A DNA stretch of 64,000 nt from Halichondria panicea (lineage: Eukaryota; Porifera; Demospongiae; Suberitida; Halichondriidae). The position numbers were made by a program, and so were the translations under genes. Below, piece by piece: positions 41,954 to 52,753 of the stretch (its first letter is position 1; every line of letters begins with the position of its first letter). The notes under the pieces were generated by a model. That model was not told the DNA's origin and searched no databases. It saw only the letters and a list, made by a program, of their open reading frames with translations. The DNA lies in NCBI RefSeq assembly GCF_963675165.1, contig NC_087385.1, positions 16,001-80,000 on the forward strand. Reading direction: 5' to 3'.

Positions 41954-43092
41954 ATGCCTTCCCTGCTTTTGGTTTTGGTAACCTGTCTGATAGGTGGCTG
42001 TCTCGTGGAAGGTCAGTTGTGATGCACGCTCTGTTGTAAGAGCCAGCTATGAATGACTTTTGGGTGATAGATCTAGTAGCTAGCTATAGCCAATATATTA
42101 CTGTTTGTATTAATGCTGCCACATTCACAGGGGCTGCTGTTGTACTGGAGAAACAGGGTCGAGGTAAGCAATACAATCCATGCATTCTATACCCTCCTCG
42201 AAATAATTATACCCGCTGTACGGTACCTAATACAGTAACTGTATTAGGTACCGTACAGCAGGTATATTTCGAGGGTATAAATGTTCAAAGTTTTCACAGA
42301 TTAAGCATGTACCGCAAACATTTTATAACTGCAAATTTAATATCGCATGCATGCATGCTGCAAAAAGCTGCTATTCCACGATATTAAATTCGCGAAAGCC
42401 TTTCTAAAGGTATTTCCGCAAACCATATACCCTCGAAATATACCCACTATACGGTCTTTGCATGGGTATATATATTTGGGCTGTACCCCCTCCCTCCCCC
42501 CCCCCCCAGGTCATGCACACTGTATAAGGTGTTAAATACTCTATACTTTAGGTATCTTAAATTCTAAAAGCCACGCTGTTAGTGTACTATGAAACTATAC
42601 ATGTCTGTCCCTGCAGTGAGGCTGAGCGGTGAGTGTAACTCGTACGAACGAGAGAAGCTCAACGAAGGCTATCGCACATGTGTCTACAAGGACTCAAAGG
42701 GAATCCCCACGGTAGGGGTGGGCTTCAACCTCGAGAAGTTCGGAGCTAAACAAGAGATAGAGTCAGTAGGTGCAGATTACAGTATGGTGCTGAATGGATC
42801 AGAGTGTCTGAAGGACAACCAGATAGAGGAGCTCTTCAACAAAGACATGGACTCTGCAGTCAGTTGTGCAGAAGGTTTTGTTAGTGGGATTGGCGATACT
42901 GCAGAGTCAGCAGTGGCAGACATGGCCTTCAACCTTGGCTGCTCCCAGCTGCATTCATTCAACACATTCCGCTCATTGCTCCAACAGAAGAAATTCGATG
43001 CAGCTGCCCAAGACATGCAGGGCACTGCTTGGTGTGGGCAGGTGGGGTCTCGTTGCAGTCGTGATGTGGACTGTATCAAGAAAGGTCGATGA
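41954..43092 (+). CDS. Phage-type (GH24) lysozyme, secreted, copy A
   Basis: Predicted to cleave the peptidoglycan glycan strand. Exons 41954-42011, 42131-42163 and 42617-43092 sum to 567 nt, 188 aa, phases consistent. Signal peptide MPSLLLVLVTCLIGGCLVEG. The GH24/T4-lysozyme catalytic region follows: LNEGYRTCVYKDSKGIPTVG then VGFNLEK, with the E, D and T of the E-8-D-5-T triad in place. Then ADMAFNLGCSQLHSFNTF. Extra Cys residues (CNSY, TCVY, CAEG, LGCS, WCGQ, RCSR, DCIK) suggest disulphides for secretion. GH24 enzymes are typical of phages and bacteria; scattered animal cases are usually explained by transfer, and here the gene has three exons, so it is resident in the animal genome. The intron before exon 3 holds a MITE-like repeat. 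Confidence 0.88.
42180..42465. mobile_element. MITE-like inverted repeat in the lysozyme intron (copy A)
   Basis: Contains the palindrome gtacggtacctaatacagta / its inverse, then atatttcgagggtataaatg ... ccatataccctcgaaatata as terminal inverted repeats around gcatgcatgcatgctgcaaa. Copy B (47390-47610) lacks part of the outer palindrome. Confidence 0.65.
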
Positions 43093-43221
43093 GCTCTCAG
43101 GCTAACTGAACTGTTGTATTATATGAACAGATATATGAACAATGGACTTGTAAACTTGATTATTGTAAAAATTTGTTTGGTAAATGAGTGATTGAACATT
43201 ATAAAACCAATACAACAAATG

Positions 43222-43321
43222 CTAGCTAAGACCAGTCAAAGTGTCCCCCCATTTGCTCTCTCTGCATTCTCTGTACACGTCTCTGTGCTTGGACTTTGTC
43301 AGAATCACATCTTTCACCTCT

Positions 43322-43380
<59 letters not shown>

Positions 43381-44900
43381 ATGTGGGTGTGGGAGTGGGG
43401 GGTGGGTGAGGCAGTGAATACACTATACAGGCCGTATAGTGTTCATACCTTGTCTGGTACACAGTTTGCAGAGGATGTGCTTAGTTCTCTTCTTGGTCGG
43501 CTGAAGGATCCGGCCATCCACACCTGTGACAGTGACATGTAACTAACACATCTTCGTGCATGGCTAGTGAGGTTACCTTCATCGTGATTCCTAGGTCCTT
43601 TCTTGAGCACTACATACGAGAAGTTCTCTAAATGATATCCTTTGTGTTTCAATGGTCCATTTCTCTGCAATAATTAGAACACATGACCTTTGGACAGTCT
43701 AAACACATCACCAGTGAGTTGCCAAAATGGGTATTTCAATTGTGAAAATGCACAATCTTATGAGTACTCAAAGTTAGCTATCAAAACAAGCTAATTTCAG
43801 AACAAACAATCACTAAGGGCATTTCTACCTGAAAGCAATCATTGATTGATAGACCTTTCAAGGGCTGCTAATACAACATTCACTTTTCAATTCTGAAATT
43901 ACACAATCCTAGCTCCAATTATGAGCGCTTAAAGTTGGCTAAAAGTCCTCAGCTGTTTGTGAGTACTATAGTCGGCTCTGTAACTAGAGTTCTGGTGATC
44001 CAATTCAAATTGAATTTTCAGAAAAAGAACTTTCAGATGGTATGCTCAAATCTTAAACGAGTCATAATTTCCAACTATGGGCTCCACAGGCAATGATTTT
44101 CTTCTTAATAATTATTACTCTGACTCACCTCTGACAGTGCTAACTGTACCCTCTGTCCAAAGCGACAGGGAAGCTTTGAGTTCAGTATCAGTGGACACTC
44201 TGATTCATGAGGACACTGCACACACACACACAGAGTAATGTACTAAGCATCCTACATAGTAAACACACACCCACACACACACACACGGGTCGTACCGGTG
44301 CAAAGACATGACCTTCCAACTCTTCACTGCTCTCATCCTCGTAACGTGTCCACTTCCCAGCAGCCTGTGATGGGTGTGGTCAATAGGTGTGGCCTGACAC
44401 ACGACACCTCACCTGTAGAATCATATCCCTAGCCTCACTGATGACCTTGAACCCCGTCCAGTTACCAGGCTCCACCAACACCTGCACACAATCATAACAA
44501 AGCCTCACAATAGTTGCACTTTCTTACCAGATATTTCCGTGTCTTTCTCCACAAAGAAGCCAGAAACATTCTCCTCAGTTTAAGGGAATGGACCTCCCCC
44601 AGTGAATGACCCCCTAGCCCTACCACTATATCGTACCCCACCTGTACACATCAAATGACATCATAGCAAGGTCACATGACTATCTGTATAATGATCGGAC
44701 AGTATAATTATACCTTGTTTGAGAGAGGAAGGTATTGTCTGAAATGTACTCCTGGTATATCCTCAGGTGTAGGTGGGTGTGGTTCCTGTAGGGGGATTTC
44801 CCCACCCACCCTCAGCACTCTAGCAAGGTTCCCCATATCACTGGACACATCCACACACTGATACTCGTACAGAGACTCCGCCCACAATGAGTGGGCAGCC
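43222..44900 (-). pseudogene. METTL17 3' fragment in unit A
   Basis: Carries the exons for AAHSLWAESLYEYQCVDVSS, the exon VGYDIVVGLGGHSLG, the Cys motif CPHESECP and the last exons down to a TAG at 43222, all nearly identical to the full gene at 48367-51156. The four upstream exons are missing because the duplication breakpoint lies in the intron before them. Without a start and the N-terminal half it is most likely a relic. Confidence 0.85.
43325..43380. repeat. (GT)n in last METTL17-fragment intron
   Basis: About 28 GT units. The same tract occurs at 48471-48523 in unit B with a slightly different length. Confidence 0.95.
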
Positions 44901-45091
44901 CTGCAGAGTAAAATATATGGTTGATTCCTAAATATACTTTTCCATAAATACGACAAGTATAACATTCTCTGGGGACAAATTAACAGTTGTTACTGCACAG
45001 ACTATTAGCACAACATTTAATAAAAATAAACAGTTTCCACGATTAGAATAAAAGGCCTATAGCTATAGAATCATTCGCACTTGATTGAGCC

Positions 45092-46351
45092 ATGACGACT
45101 CTCCTATAGCTATAGTGTTTGCAGCATTGGTTATTAATGTGGCTCTGGCAGTGGACAACACTGTGTACCATATCAAACCAACGTTAGCTAGTCCTTGTCC
45201 ACACCTTCAGTGCAGAACTCTGGACGTTATTGCAAGATATCCAAATCCAGTTTTATATGGCTATTGGAAAAGAAATGTGAGCTTGATTTTCTTGCCTGGA
45301 GCTCACAAGTTATCGGAAAAGATGACAGCCCCAGACTTATACAGTCTGGACTTGAAGCTGAAGGTGTTAAGTGGTCGAGTGGACATTAACTGTGAGAATG
45401 GAGCCTACATTAGCTTATCCGGCTCTGGAAGGGTTTCGTTTGAGGGACTTCATTTTTCCAACTGTGGGGGATGGGACAATAGACCGTACGTACCTATGAG
45501 AAACCCTGGGGTACTATATTTTGTTTATTGGAGTTGTCACGGTTTCAAGTTGTAGCTTTCGAGGCACAAAAGAGGATTATACATTCGAGTCGATTTCTAG
45601 TGAAACACTTCTTTTCAACTCAACTTTTACAAATTCGGTCAAAGTTTTTTCTGTTAACTTTAACCAGAAGCGAGAAGGCAACCTCACCATCAGTAACTGC
45701 ATGTTTCAAGGAGACTATTCCAGTCAAGGAGGAGCTCTGTATCAAGAACTTGTTAAGAGCAAATATAACAAACTCTGTCTTTAGAAGCAGTGTGGCAAAC
45801 ACAGGCAGTGTGTACATACAAGACAGTGGAGTTTCCTTCAGCAATGTCGTTTTTCAAAACAACTCGGCATTTTACTGTGCAGCAGTTTATATGGAGAGCA
45901 GTGATGTCAACATCACTACAACGTTACTTAGTGATAATATGGCCCATCGTCATGCTGTTCTCTGTGTTGCCTATAGCAACCTCAGGATGGGTAATGTATC
46001 CATCACTCACAATGTTGCAAAGTTGAATGGAACTGGTGGTATATTTGCAGCCCGCAGCACTGAATGGAACTGGTGGTATATTTGCAGCCCGCAGCACTGT
46101 CCTGCTCAACCGAGTGGTATTCAGAAAACAGGGGATTCTACGGTGGAGCATTGTATCTGTCCAGAAGCATATTACAAGCGGATAGGACCGTGTTCAGAGG
46201 TAATCGAGCTGCCTTGTTTGGTGGAGCGTTGTATGCTGAAGCAAGTGAGGCAGTATTTCAAAACTCCTTGTTCCGAAATAACAGCGATTCCTTGGGCAAA
46301 GAAGCCATTGCCTCTGTGAAGAGCAGCATCACTGGTGTGGGGTCGACCTAG
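45092..46351 (+). pseudogene. Secreted beta-helix protein with PMP-like repeats, frame-broken, copy B
   Basis: Copy of 40312-41606. Here ATGACGACTCTCCTATAG puts a stop right after the start codon (a 2-base insertion against copy A), so the signal-peptide frame VFAALVINVALAV has no in-frame ATG. Further breaks are at 45535 (after NPGVLYF), near 45744, and at the 37-bp unit present twice. GGAL and FxxN motifs are still recognisable (SQGGALY, VVFQNNSAF, ALFGGALY). The breaks shared with copy A predate the duplication. Confidence 0.7.
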
Positions 46352-46442
46352 CCAGCACCTGTATATAAAGCAAGGGACAGTAATGTAGAGGTGTGAACGA
46401 TTGAAACAGTATTATAAGGACAAATACACCATTTATAGAGTA

Positions 46443-46838
46443 CCGTATATCTTCTAATTTATGGGACACTTCTAATTACCCGGACACTCTTTTGGGCAAT
46501 TTTCGTTGTTCTAATACAACGGACACTCGAGTACTTTAATATTACATTTGTTCTAAATATCCGGACAATACCTTGAAAAGTTGAGTTACCATTCATAGAC
46601 GGCAAGTAAGACTTAGAGTGCTGCAGTTAGATAGCCTTTGAGTAGCTAGTTTTAGATAGTTAGTGCAACTATTCAGTCGTACCTTGTTCTATTAAACTTA
46701 GCTAGCTCGCATGCAGCTGCTTGCTTGTTCTAATTATTCCGGACACTTCGCATGCTCTATAAAAGTCTGTTCCAATTATACCCGGACAATTTCCAAAATA
46801 ATTATTTTTTGCTGTCCGATAAATTAGAAGATATACGG
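46443..46838. mobile_element. 396-bp MITE with TA target duplication (unit B only)
   Basis: Terminal inverted repeats ccgtatatcttctaatttat and its inverse ataaattagaagatatacgg, flanked by TA on both sides. Unit A has the empty site gagtactag with a single TA (41695-41702). Inside are several spaced ccggacac/ccggacaat motifs. Tc1/mariner-type ends are inferred from the TA duplication. Confidence 0.9.
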
Positions 46839-47149
46839 TACTAGAATCTAGCAGTATAGCATAGAGATCTACCGGTAGTTTATAGCTATTACAATTGACT
46901 ATTATGCTGTTGCACCATAGATTGACGTTTATAGCTATTACAATTGACTATTCAGTATTATGCTGTTGCACCATAGATTGACAATCTATGTTGCCTCCTT
47001 CAGTGCGGCCTGAAATCGAGGCTAACACTGCGCATGCTCAAGCCACAAAGGGGTGGGTCTGCCAGGCCCTGCAATAAAGGTGGGTTTCCTTTTTGTGACT
47101 TATGGTATATTAGCCAGGACACTAGCTCTTGATCAAGCTCTATAGAACC

Positions 47150-48244
47150 ATGCCTTCCCTGCTTTTGGTTTTGGTAACCTGTCTGATAGGTGGCTGTCTC
47201 GTGGAAGGTCAGTTGTGATACACGCTCTGTTGTAAGAGCCAGCTATGAATGACTTTTGGGTGATAGATCTAGTAGCTAGCTATAGCCAATATATTACTGT
47301 CTGTATTAATGCTGCCACATTCACAGGGGCTGCTGTTGTACTGGAGAAACAGGGTCGAGGTAAGCAATACAATCCATGCATTCTCTACCCTATGTACTGT
47401 ATTAGGTACCGTACAGCGGGTATATTTCGAGGGTATAAATGTTCGAAGTTTTCACAGATTAAGCATGTACCACAAACATTCATAACTGCGAATTTAATAT
47501 CGCATGCATGCATGCTGCAAAAGCTGCTATTCCACGATATTAAATTCGCGAAAGCCTTTCTAAAGGTATTTCCGCAAACCATATACCCTCGAAATATACC
47601 CACTATACGGTCTTTGCATGGGTATATATATTTGGGCTGTACCCCCTCCCTCCCCCCCCAGGTCATGCACACTGTATAAGGTGTTAAATACTCTATACTT
47701 TAGGTATCTTAAATTCTAAAAGCCACGCTGTTAGTGTACTATGAAACTATACATGTCTGTCCCTGCAGTGAGGCTGAGCGGTGAGTGTAACTCGTACGAA
47801 CGAGAGAAGCTCAACGAAGGCTATCGCACATGTGTCTACAAGGACTCAAAGGGAATCCCCACCGTAGGGGTGGGCTTCAACCTCGAGAAGTTCGGAGCTA
47901 AACAAGAGATAGAGTCAGTAGGTGCAGATTACAGTATGGTGCTGAATGGATCAGAGTGTCTGAAGGACAACCAGATAGAGGAGCTCTTCAACAAAGACAT
48001 GGACTCTGCAGTCAGTTGTGCAGAAGGTTTTGTTAGTGGGATTGGCGATACTGCAGAGTCAGCAGTGGCAGACATGGCCTTCAACCTTGGCTGCTCCCAG
48101 CTGCATTCATTCAACACATTCCGCTCATTGCTCCAACAGAAGAAATTCGATGCAGCTGCCCAAGACATGCAGGGCACTGCTTGGTGTGGGCAGGTGGGGT
48201 CTCGTTGCAGTCGTGATGTGGACTGTATCAAGAAAGGTCGATGA
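47150..48244 (+). CDS. Phage-type (GH24) lysozyme, secreted, copy B
   Basis: Exons 47150-47207, 47327-47359 and 47769-48244, 188 aa. The coding sequence is essentially the same as copy A: signal peptide MPSLLLVLVTCLIGGCLVEG, catalytic region LNEGYRTCVYKDSKGIPTVG, Cys-rich end WCGQVGSRCSRDVDCIKKGR. Differences seen are silent (for example cacggta versus caccgta), in contrast to the decaying beta-helix neighbour. That pattern points to selection, recent duplication or both. Confidence 0.88.
47390..47610. mobile_element. MITE-like inverted repeat in the lysozyme intron (copy B)
   Basis: Same element as 42180-42465, but about 46 bp of the outer palindrome is absent. Ends atatttcgagggtataaatg and ccatataccctcgaaatata are inverted. 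Confidence 0.6.
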
Positions 48245-48366
48245 GCTCTCAGGCTAACTGAACTGTTGTATTATATGAACAGATATATATGAACAATGGA
48301 CTTGTAAACTTGATTATTGTAAAAATTTAATGAGTGATTGAACATTATAAACCAACACAACAAATG

Positions 48367-48466
48367 CTAACTAAGACCAGTCAAAGTGTCCCCCCATTTG
48401 CTCTCTCTGCATTCTCTGTACACGTCTCTGTGCTTGGACTTTGTCAGAATCACATCTTTCACCTCT

Positions 48467-48525
<59 letters not shown>

Positions 48526-51156
48526 ATTTGTGTGTGGGAGTGGGGGGTGGGTGAGGCAGTGAATACACTATACAGGCCGTATAGTGTTCATACCTTGTCT
48601 GGTACACAGTTTGCAGAGGATGTGCTTAGTTCTCTTCTTGGTCGGCTGAAGGATCCGGCCATCCACACCTGTGACAGTGACATGTAACTAACACATCCTC
48701 GTGCATGGCTAGTGAGGTTACCTTCATCGTGATTCCTTGGTCCTTTCTTGAGCACTACATACGAGAAGTTCTCTAAATGATATCCTTTGTGTTTCAATGG
48801 TCCATTTCTCTGCAATAATTAGAACACATGACCTTTGGACAGTCTAAACACATCACCAGTGAGTTGCCAAAATGGGTATTTCAATTGTGAAAATGCACAA
48901 TCTTATGAGTACTCAAAGTTAGCTATCAAAACAAGAACAATCACTAAGGGCATTTCTACCTGAAAGCAATCATTGATTGATAGACCTTTCAAGGGCTGCT
49001 AATACAACATTCACTTTTCAATTCTGAAATTACACAATCCTAGCTCCAATTATGAGCGCTTAAAGTTGGCTAAAAGTCCTCAGCTGTTTGTGAGTACTAT
49101 AGTCGGCTCTGTAACTAGAGTTCTGGTGATCCAATTCAAATTGAATTTTCAGAAAAAGAACTTTCAGATGGTATGCTCAAATCTTAAACTTGAAACGAGT
49201 CATAATTTCCAACTATGGGCTCCACAGGCAATGATTTTCTTCTTAATAATTATTACTCTGACTCACCTCTGACAGTGCTAACTGTACCCTCTGTCCAAAG
49301 CGACAGGGAAGCTTTGAGTTCAGTATCAGTGGACACTCTGATTCATGAGGACACTGCACACACACACACACACAGAGAGTAATGTACTAAGCATCCTACA
49401 TAGTAAACACACACCCACACACACACACACAGGTCGTACCGGTGCAAAGACATGACCTTCCAACTCTTCACTGCTCTCATCCTCGTAACGTGTCCACTTG
49501 CTAGCAGCCTGTGATGGGTGTGGTCAATAGGTGTGGCCTGACACACGACACCTCACCTGTAGAATCATATCCCTAGCCTCACTGATGACCTTGAACCCCG
49601 TCCAGTTACCCGGCTCTACCAACACCTGCACACAATCATAACAAAGCCTCACAATAGTTGCACTTTCTTACCAGATATTTCCGTGTCTTTCTCCACAAAG
49701 AAGCCAGAAACATTCTCCTCAGTTTAAGGGAATGGACCTCCCCCAGTGAATGACCCCCTACCACTATATCGTACCCCACCTGTACACATCACATGACATC
49801 ATAGCAAGGTCACATGACTACCGTATAGCGGGTAATTTTTGGGGGACAAAATATTCGTGGTTCAGCAATATTGAGACATGTGGGTAATATTTTCGTGGTT
49901 GCTACTTGGATTGCAGGTAAAGGTAGGCAAGGTCGCTTCATTCGTGGGTAAAATATTCGTGGTCAGACCTCCAACCACAAAAACCACGAATATTTTGCCC
50001 CACGAAAATTACACGCTATACGGTATCTGTATAATGATCGGACAGTACCTTGTTTGAGAGAGGAAGGTATTGTCTGAAATGTACTCCCGGTATATCCTCA
50101 GGTGTAGGTGGGTGTGGTTCCTGTAGGGGGATTTCCCCACCCACCCTCAGCACTCTAGCAAGGTTCCCCATATCACTGGACACATCCACACACTGATACT
50201 CGTACAGAGACTCCGCCCACAATGAGTGGGCAGCCCTGCAGAGTAAAATATATGGTTGATTCCTAAATATACTTTTCCATAAATATGACAAGTATAACAT
50301 TCTCTGGGGACAAATTAACAGTTGTTACTGCACAGACTATTAGCACAACATTGCCTACCAAACAGATGCTCCCAATCCTGATCCAAAGTCTAACAGAGTC
50401 TCAGGTCTGAATGAATTGTCCCCACGAGCAATCTACAAACAATATTAATACTATACACATGATATAGTGACCCCCTCACCTCAGTGAGTGCTCTGAGAGT
50501 GGTGCCATACACAGCAGGCAGTCTACTGGCAGCGTATGCAACCGTCTCTCTCCTACCATACTTGAAGTGGAGATGAAAAGATCGTGACTTTTTAGCTCCT
50601 TTATCATTCTCCCATGGATTCACTATAATTATATAGTGGAGTACAAGTTAACGGTATATTATGATTGACATACTGGATGATGGCGGTTCAGAGGCCTTCG
50701 TTTTATCTCTGTCTTGCTTAGTAGACACTTTCCTAGAGAGTAGGAACTCAGACAATGCCTGACCATCAGCTGCTAGGACTTTGCGAGAATAGCCTGGGGC
50801 ATTGCGGACAGAGATGTTATCAACACTACGCTATACTATAGCATTAATACCAGATGCGATACTAGTCCACCCCTACCTTGCAATGCCTTCTCTAGTGCTG
50901 TCTGCAGTTTATGTGGTAAGAACACAGTAGGTAGACTCAGTGAGACCTTCCGCTGTCGACTGACAGGACTGACATTTGCAATACATTGTTCATCATTGTT
51001 TCCATTGCTCTCTAGCTCTTGAAGGGGCTCTGTGTCTGATGAGGTTGCAGCTGTACAATAAAGAATCCGCTGGTGATGGATACATGCTCTGCCAGTATAA
51101 GAGAGTAGGGCAGTAGCTTGAGAGATGAAGGAGAGTGGAGGCACTGTCTTTACCAT
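48367..51156 (-). CDS. METTL17: METTL17, mitochondrial ribosome assembly methyltransferase-like protein
   Basis: Rsm22-family protein that binds the mitochondrial small subunit during assembly and carries an Fe-S cluster. Exons 50877-51156, 50674-50793, 50480-50622 and 50359-50432 join in phase to the shared 3' exons. Markers in order: Arg/Ser-rich N-terminus suited to mitochondrial import, AYAASRLPAVYGTTLRALTE, the SAM-fold motif ETLLDFGSGLGASVWAAHSL, YQCVDVSSDMGNLARV, IPGVHFRQYLP, LWRKTRKYLVLVEPGNWTGF, and Cys ligands CPHESECP...C. Then PTKKRTKHILCKLC and the final exon RDVYRECRESKWGDTLTGLS. The start ATG 51156 faces the GTPase gene start 101 bp away. A 203-bp MITE sits just inside one intron. 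Confidence 0.9.
49821..50023. mobile_element. 203-bp MITE with TA target duplication (unit B only)
   Basis: Ends ccgtatagcgggtaattttt and aaaattacacgctatacgg, with an inner inverted pair gggacaaaatattcgtggt / accacgaatattttgcccc. Flanked by TA on both sides; unit A has the empty site gactatctg with one TA (about 44680). The ends ccgtata match the 396-bp element, so the two may use the same transposase. Confidence 0.9.
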
Positions 51157-51256
51157 TTTCTACTACACGTGGGTGTCCTCACTGCACATGCGCCAACTAG
51201 CAGAACACAGCGCAACTCGGACCGCAGATACATGTACATATACTCCTAGGGTAAAA
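51157..51256. promoter_or_regulatory. Divergent promoter of METTL17 and the first GTPase
   Basis: 100 bp separate the two ATGs. It contains cactgcacatgcgccaacta (51180-51199), close to an NRF1 site; NRF1 commonly drives mitochondrial genes in animals. Inferred. Confidence 0.5.
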
Positions 51257-52492
51257 ATGTCTATAAATGCTACTGGACCTATCTCGCAAGCTATGGAAGC
51301 TGCTAGTATCGATGACAATTCTGATCCTTTTGAGAATGTTGATCTCTCCAAGCTTCCAGAAGAATTGAAGGAGAAATTAGATATGGTAAAAGTGGAGAAA
51401 ATACTCAAGGAAGCTACCTCCTTGAGGCTCTTGATGACAGGCAGGACAGGAACTGGCAAGTCCACATTGATCAATGGGCTGCTGGGCATGAAGATGGGAG
51501 ATGATGATTCCGCATATGAAAGTGATGGCATTGGAGGCCCTGGCCAGCTAAGACTTCAATCGCACCACAGAAAAAGAGGGCGGATCAGTGTGACTGTTTT
51601 CGACTCCCGAGGTTTGTTAGATGGAACTAATGAAAGTGAGCAAGCTAAAAGTTTGCAAGAGATGGTAGATAAGTGTTCCAACGTTGATTTTAAGTTTCTG
51701 TGCATTGATATGAGCCAAAAAAAGTTTGTACTAGGAAATGACGACAATCTTGACATTGAAGCAATGCAAAAGCTTACAAAAGCATTTGGAGAGAGTTTTT
51801 GGAAAAATTTGATGATCATTCTTACATTTGCCAATAAATTGGAGAAGCGCTTGTCCAGACCGTTACATACAGACCAACATAAAACAGAAGCATTCATAAA
51901 CAAGCTTGAAGAATGGGAAAGGAGAATATGTTCTGCACTAGAAGAAGCTGGAGCTCCTCAAGAGATTGCCAAGTCTGTCAAGGTTGTCCCAGCTGGCCAT
52001 TACGACAACTGGAAACTACCAGATCGTGAATATTGGCTCTCTGATCTCTGGTTTGAGTGTTTGGATGCTCTGCCCACTCTTGGAGCACAGGGAGCATTCC
52101 TATACCTTAACATGAATAGGCTCCATCGCACTTCATCGATTTCTGATTCTGAACTAACCAAACCTCTCCACGACCAGCCACTCATCATTACACCAGAATT
52201 AAAAGTACCGAAACTGAAAGCGTCAGCAAATGTTATTGGCTTTGCAATCGGAGGAGCGACTACTGGTGCTTCGATTGCATTGTTTACTCTGGTTGGTGGG
52301 CCCATCGCTGTGGCTGTGGGCGTGCCTGCTGGAGCTCTGTTAGGCTTTGCGATCGGGTTGGCATTGGGAGTGAAGAGAGTTCACGATGAGAAAAATGAAT
52401 TGAATGCTGATTGGCTGGTTGATCAAGACCAGCACAGAGATCTTTGTCAGACGTCTAAACCTCAACCTACTACGGATGATAATAGTTCATAA
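51257..52492 (+). CDS. P-loop GTPase with glycine-rich hydrophobic tail (1 of 2)
   Basis: Single exon, 411 aa from ATG 51257 (MSINATGPISQ); an in-frame extension to 51125 overlaps the METTL17 start and is less likely. After an acidic N-terminus (ENVDLSKLPEELKEKLDMVK) comes the G domain: G1 LLMTGRTGTGKSTLINGLLG, G3 VTVFDSRGLLDG, and a G4-like IILTFANKLE. Then comes VVPAGHYDNWKLPDREYWLS and DLWFECLDALP, strongly shared with the next gene. The tail VIGFAIGGATTGASIALFTL then VGGPIAVAVGVPAGALLGF is a glycine-zipper hydrophobic stretch, plausibly membrane-inserting. The G1 resembles AIG1/GIMAP and dynamin-related immunity GTPases, but I cannot assign a family. An immune or organelle role is inference only. 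Confidence 0.85.
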   Translation: MSINATGPISQAMEAASIDDNSDPFENVDLSKLPEELKEKLDMVKVEKILKEATSLRLLMTGRTGTGKSTLINGLLGMKMGDDDSAYESDGIGGPGQLRLQSHHRKRGRISVTVFDSRGLLDGTNESEQAKSLQEMVDKCSNVDFKFLCIDMSQKKFVLGNDDNLDIEAMQKLTKAFGESFWKNLMIILTFANKLEKRLSRPLHTDQHKTEAFINKLEEWERRICSALEEAGAPQEIAKSVKVVPAGHYDNWKLPDREYWLSDLWFECLDALPTLGAQGAFLYLNMNRLHRTSSISDSELTKPLHDQPLIITPELKVPKLKASANVIGFAIGGATTGASIALFTLVGGPIAVAVGVPAGALLGFAIGLALGVKRVHDEKNELNADWLVDQDQHRDLCQTSKPQPTTDDNSS

Positions 52493-52753
52493 GTATATAA
52501 TATAGTATGTATACTTTAATAGTCTAAGTGATTGTACGAACTTATCATATAATTATGTGCTATTGTATTATACATGTTCAGTTGGTTATTCACTATCAGT
52601 TAGTTATCAGTTGGTTTCACTATACACCACAGATTAGTCCTTTGCACTGAACATCCTTATGGTAATACCATAGAGCTATGGTAATACCCTCACCAAACAA
52701 AGTTATAAACTACAGCTATAATTAGTACAAGACCAAAAGCCTGATTATTGACA

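Larger units (their letters stand above)
40230..45017. repeat. Segmental duplication, unit A
   Basis: 4.8 kb almost identical to 45018-50352. It starts at ataaaaataaacagtttcca and ends at tattagcacaacatt, where unit B begins at once with the same taataaaaataaacag. It holds a beta-helix gene remnant, a lysozyme gene and the 3' half of METTL17. Confidence 0.9.
45018..50352. repeat. Segmental duplication, unit B
   Basis: Same order as unit A, about 540 bp longer mainly because of two MITE insertions (46443-46838, 49821-50023). Identity ends at gcacaacatt (50352), one base before the donor of a METTL17 exon, so only unit B is continuous with the full METTL17 gene. Confidence 0.9.

Noticed and set aside
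42777-43105. Antisense and alternate frames over the lysozyme exon
   Set aside because: The GH24 frame with signal peptide and catalytic residues explains the locus.
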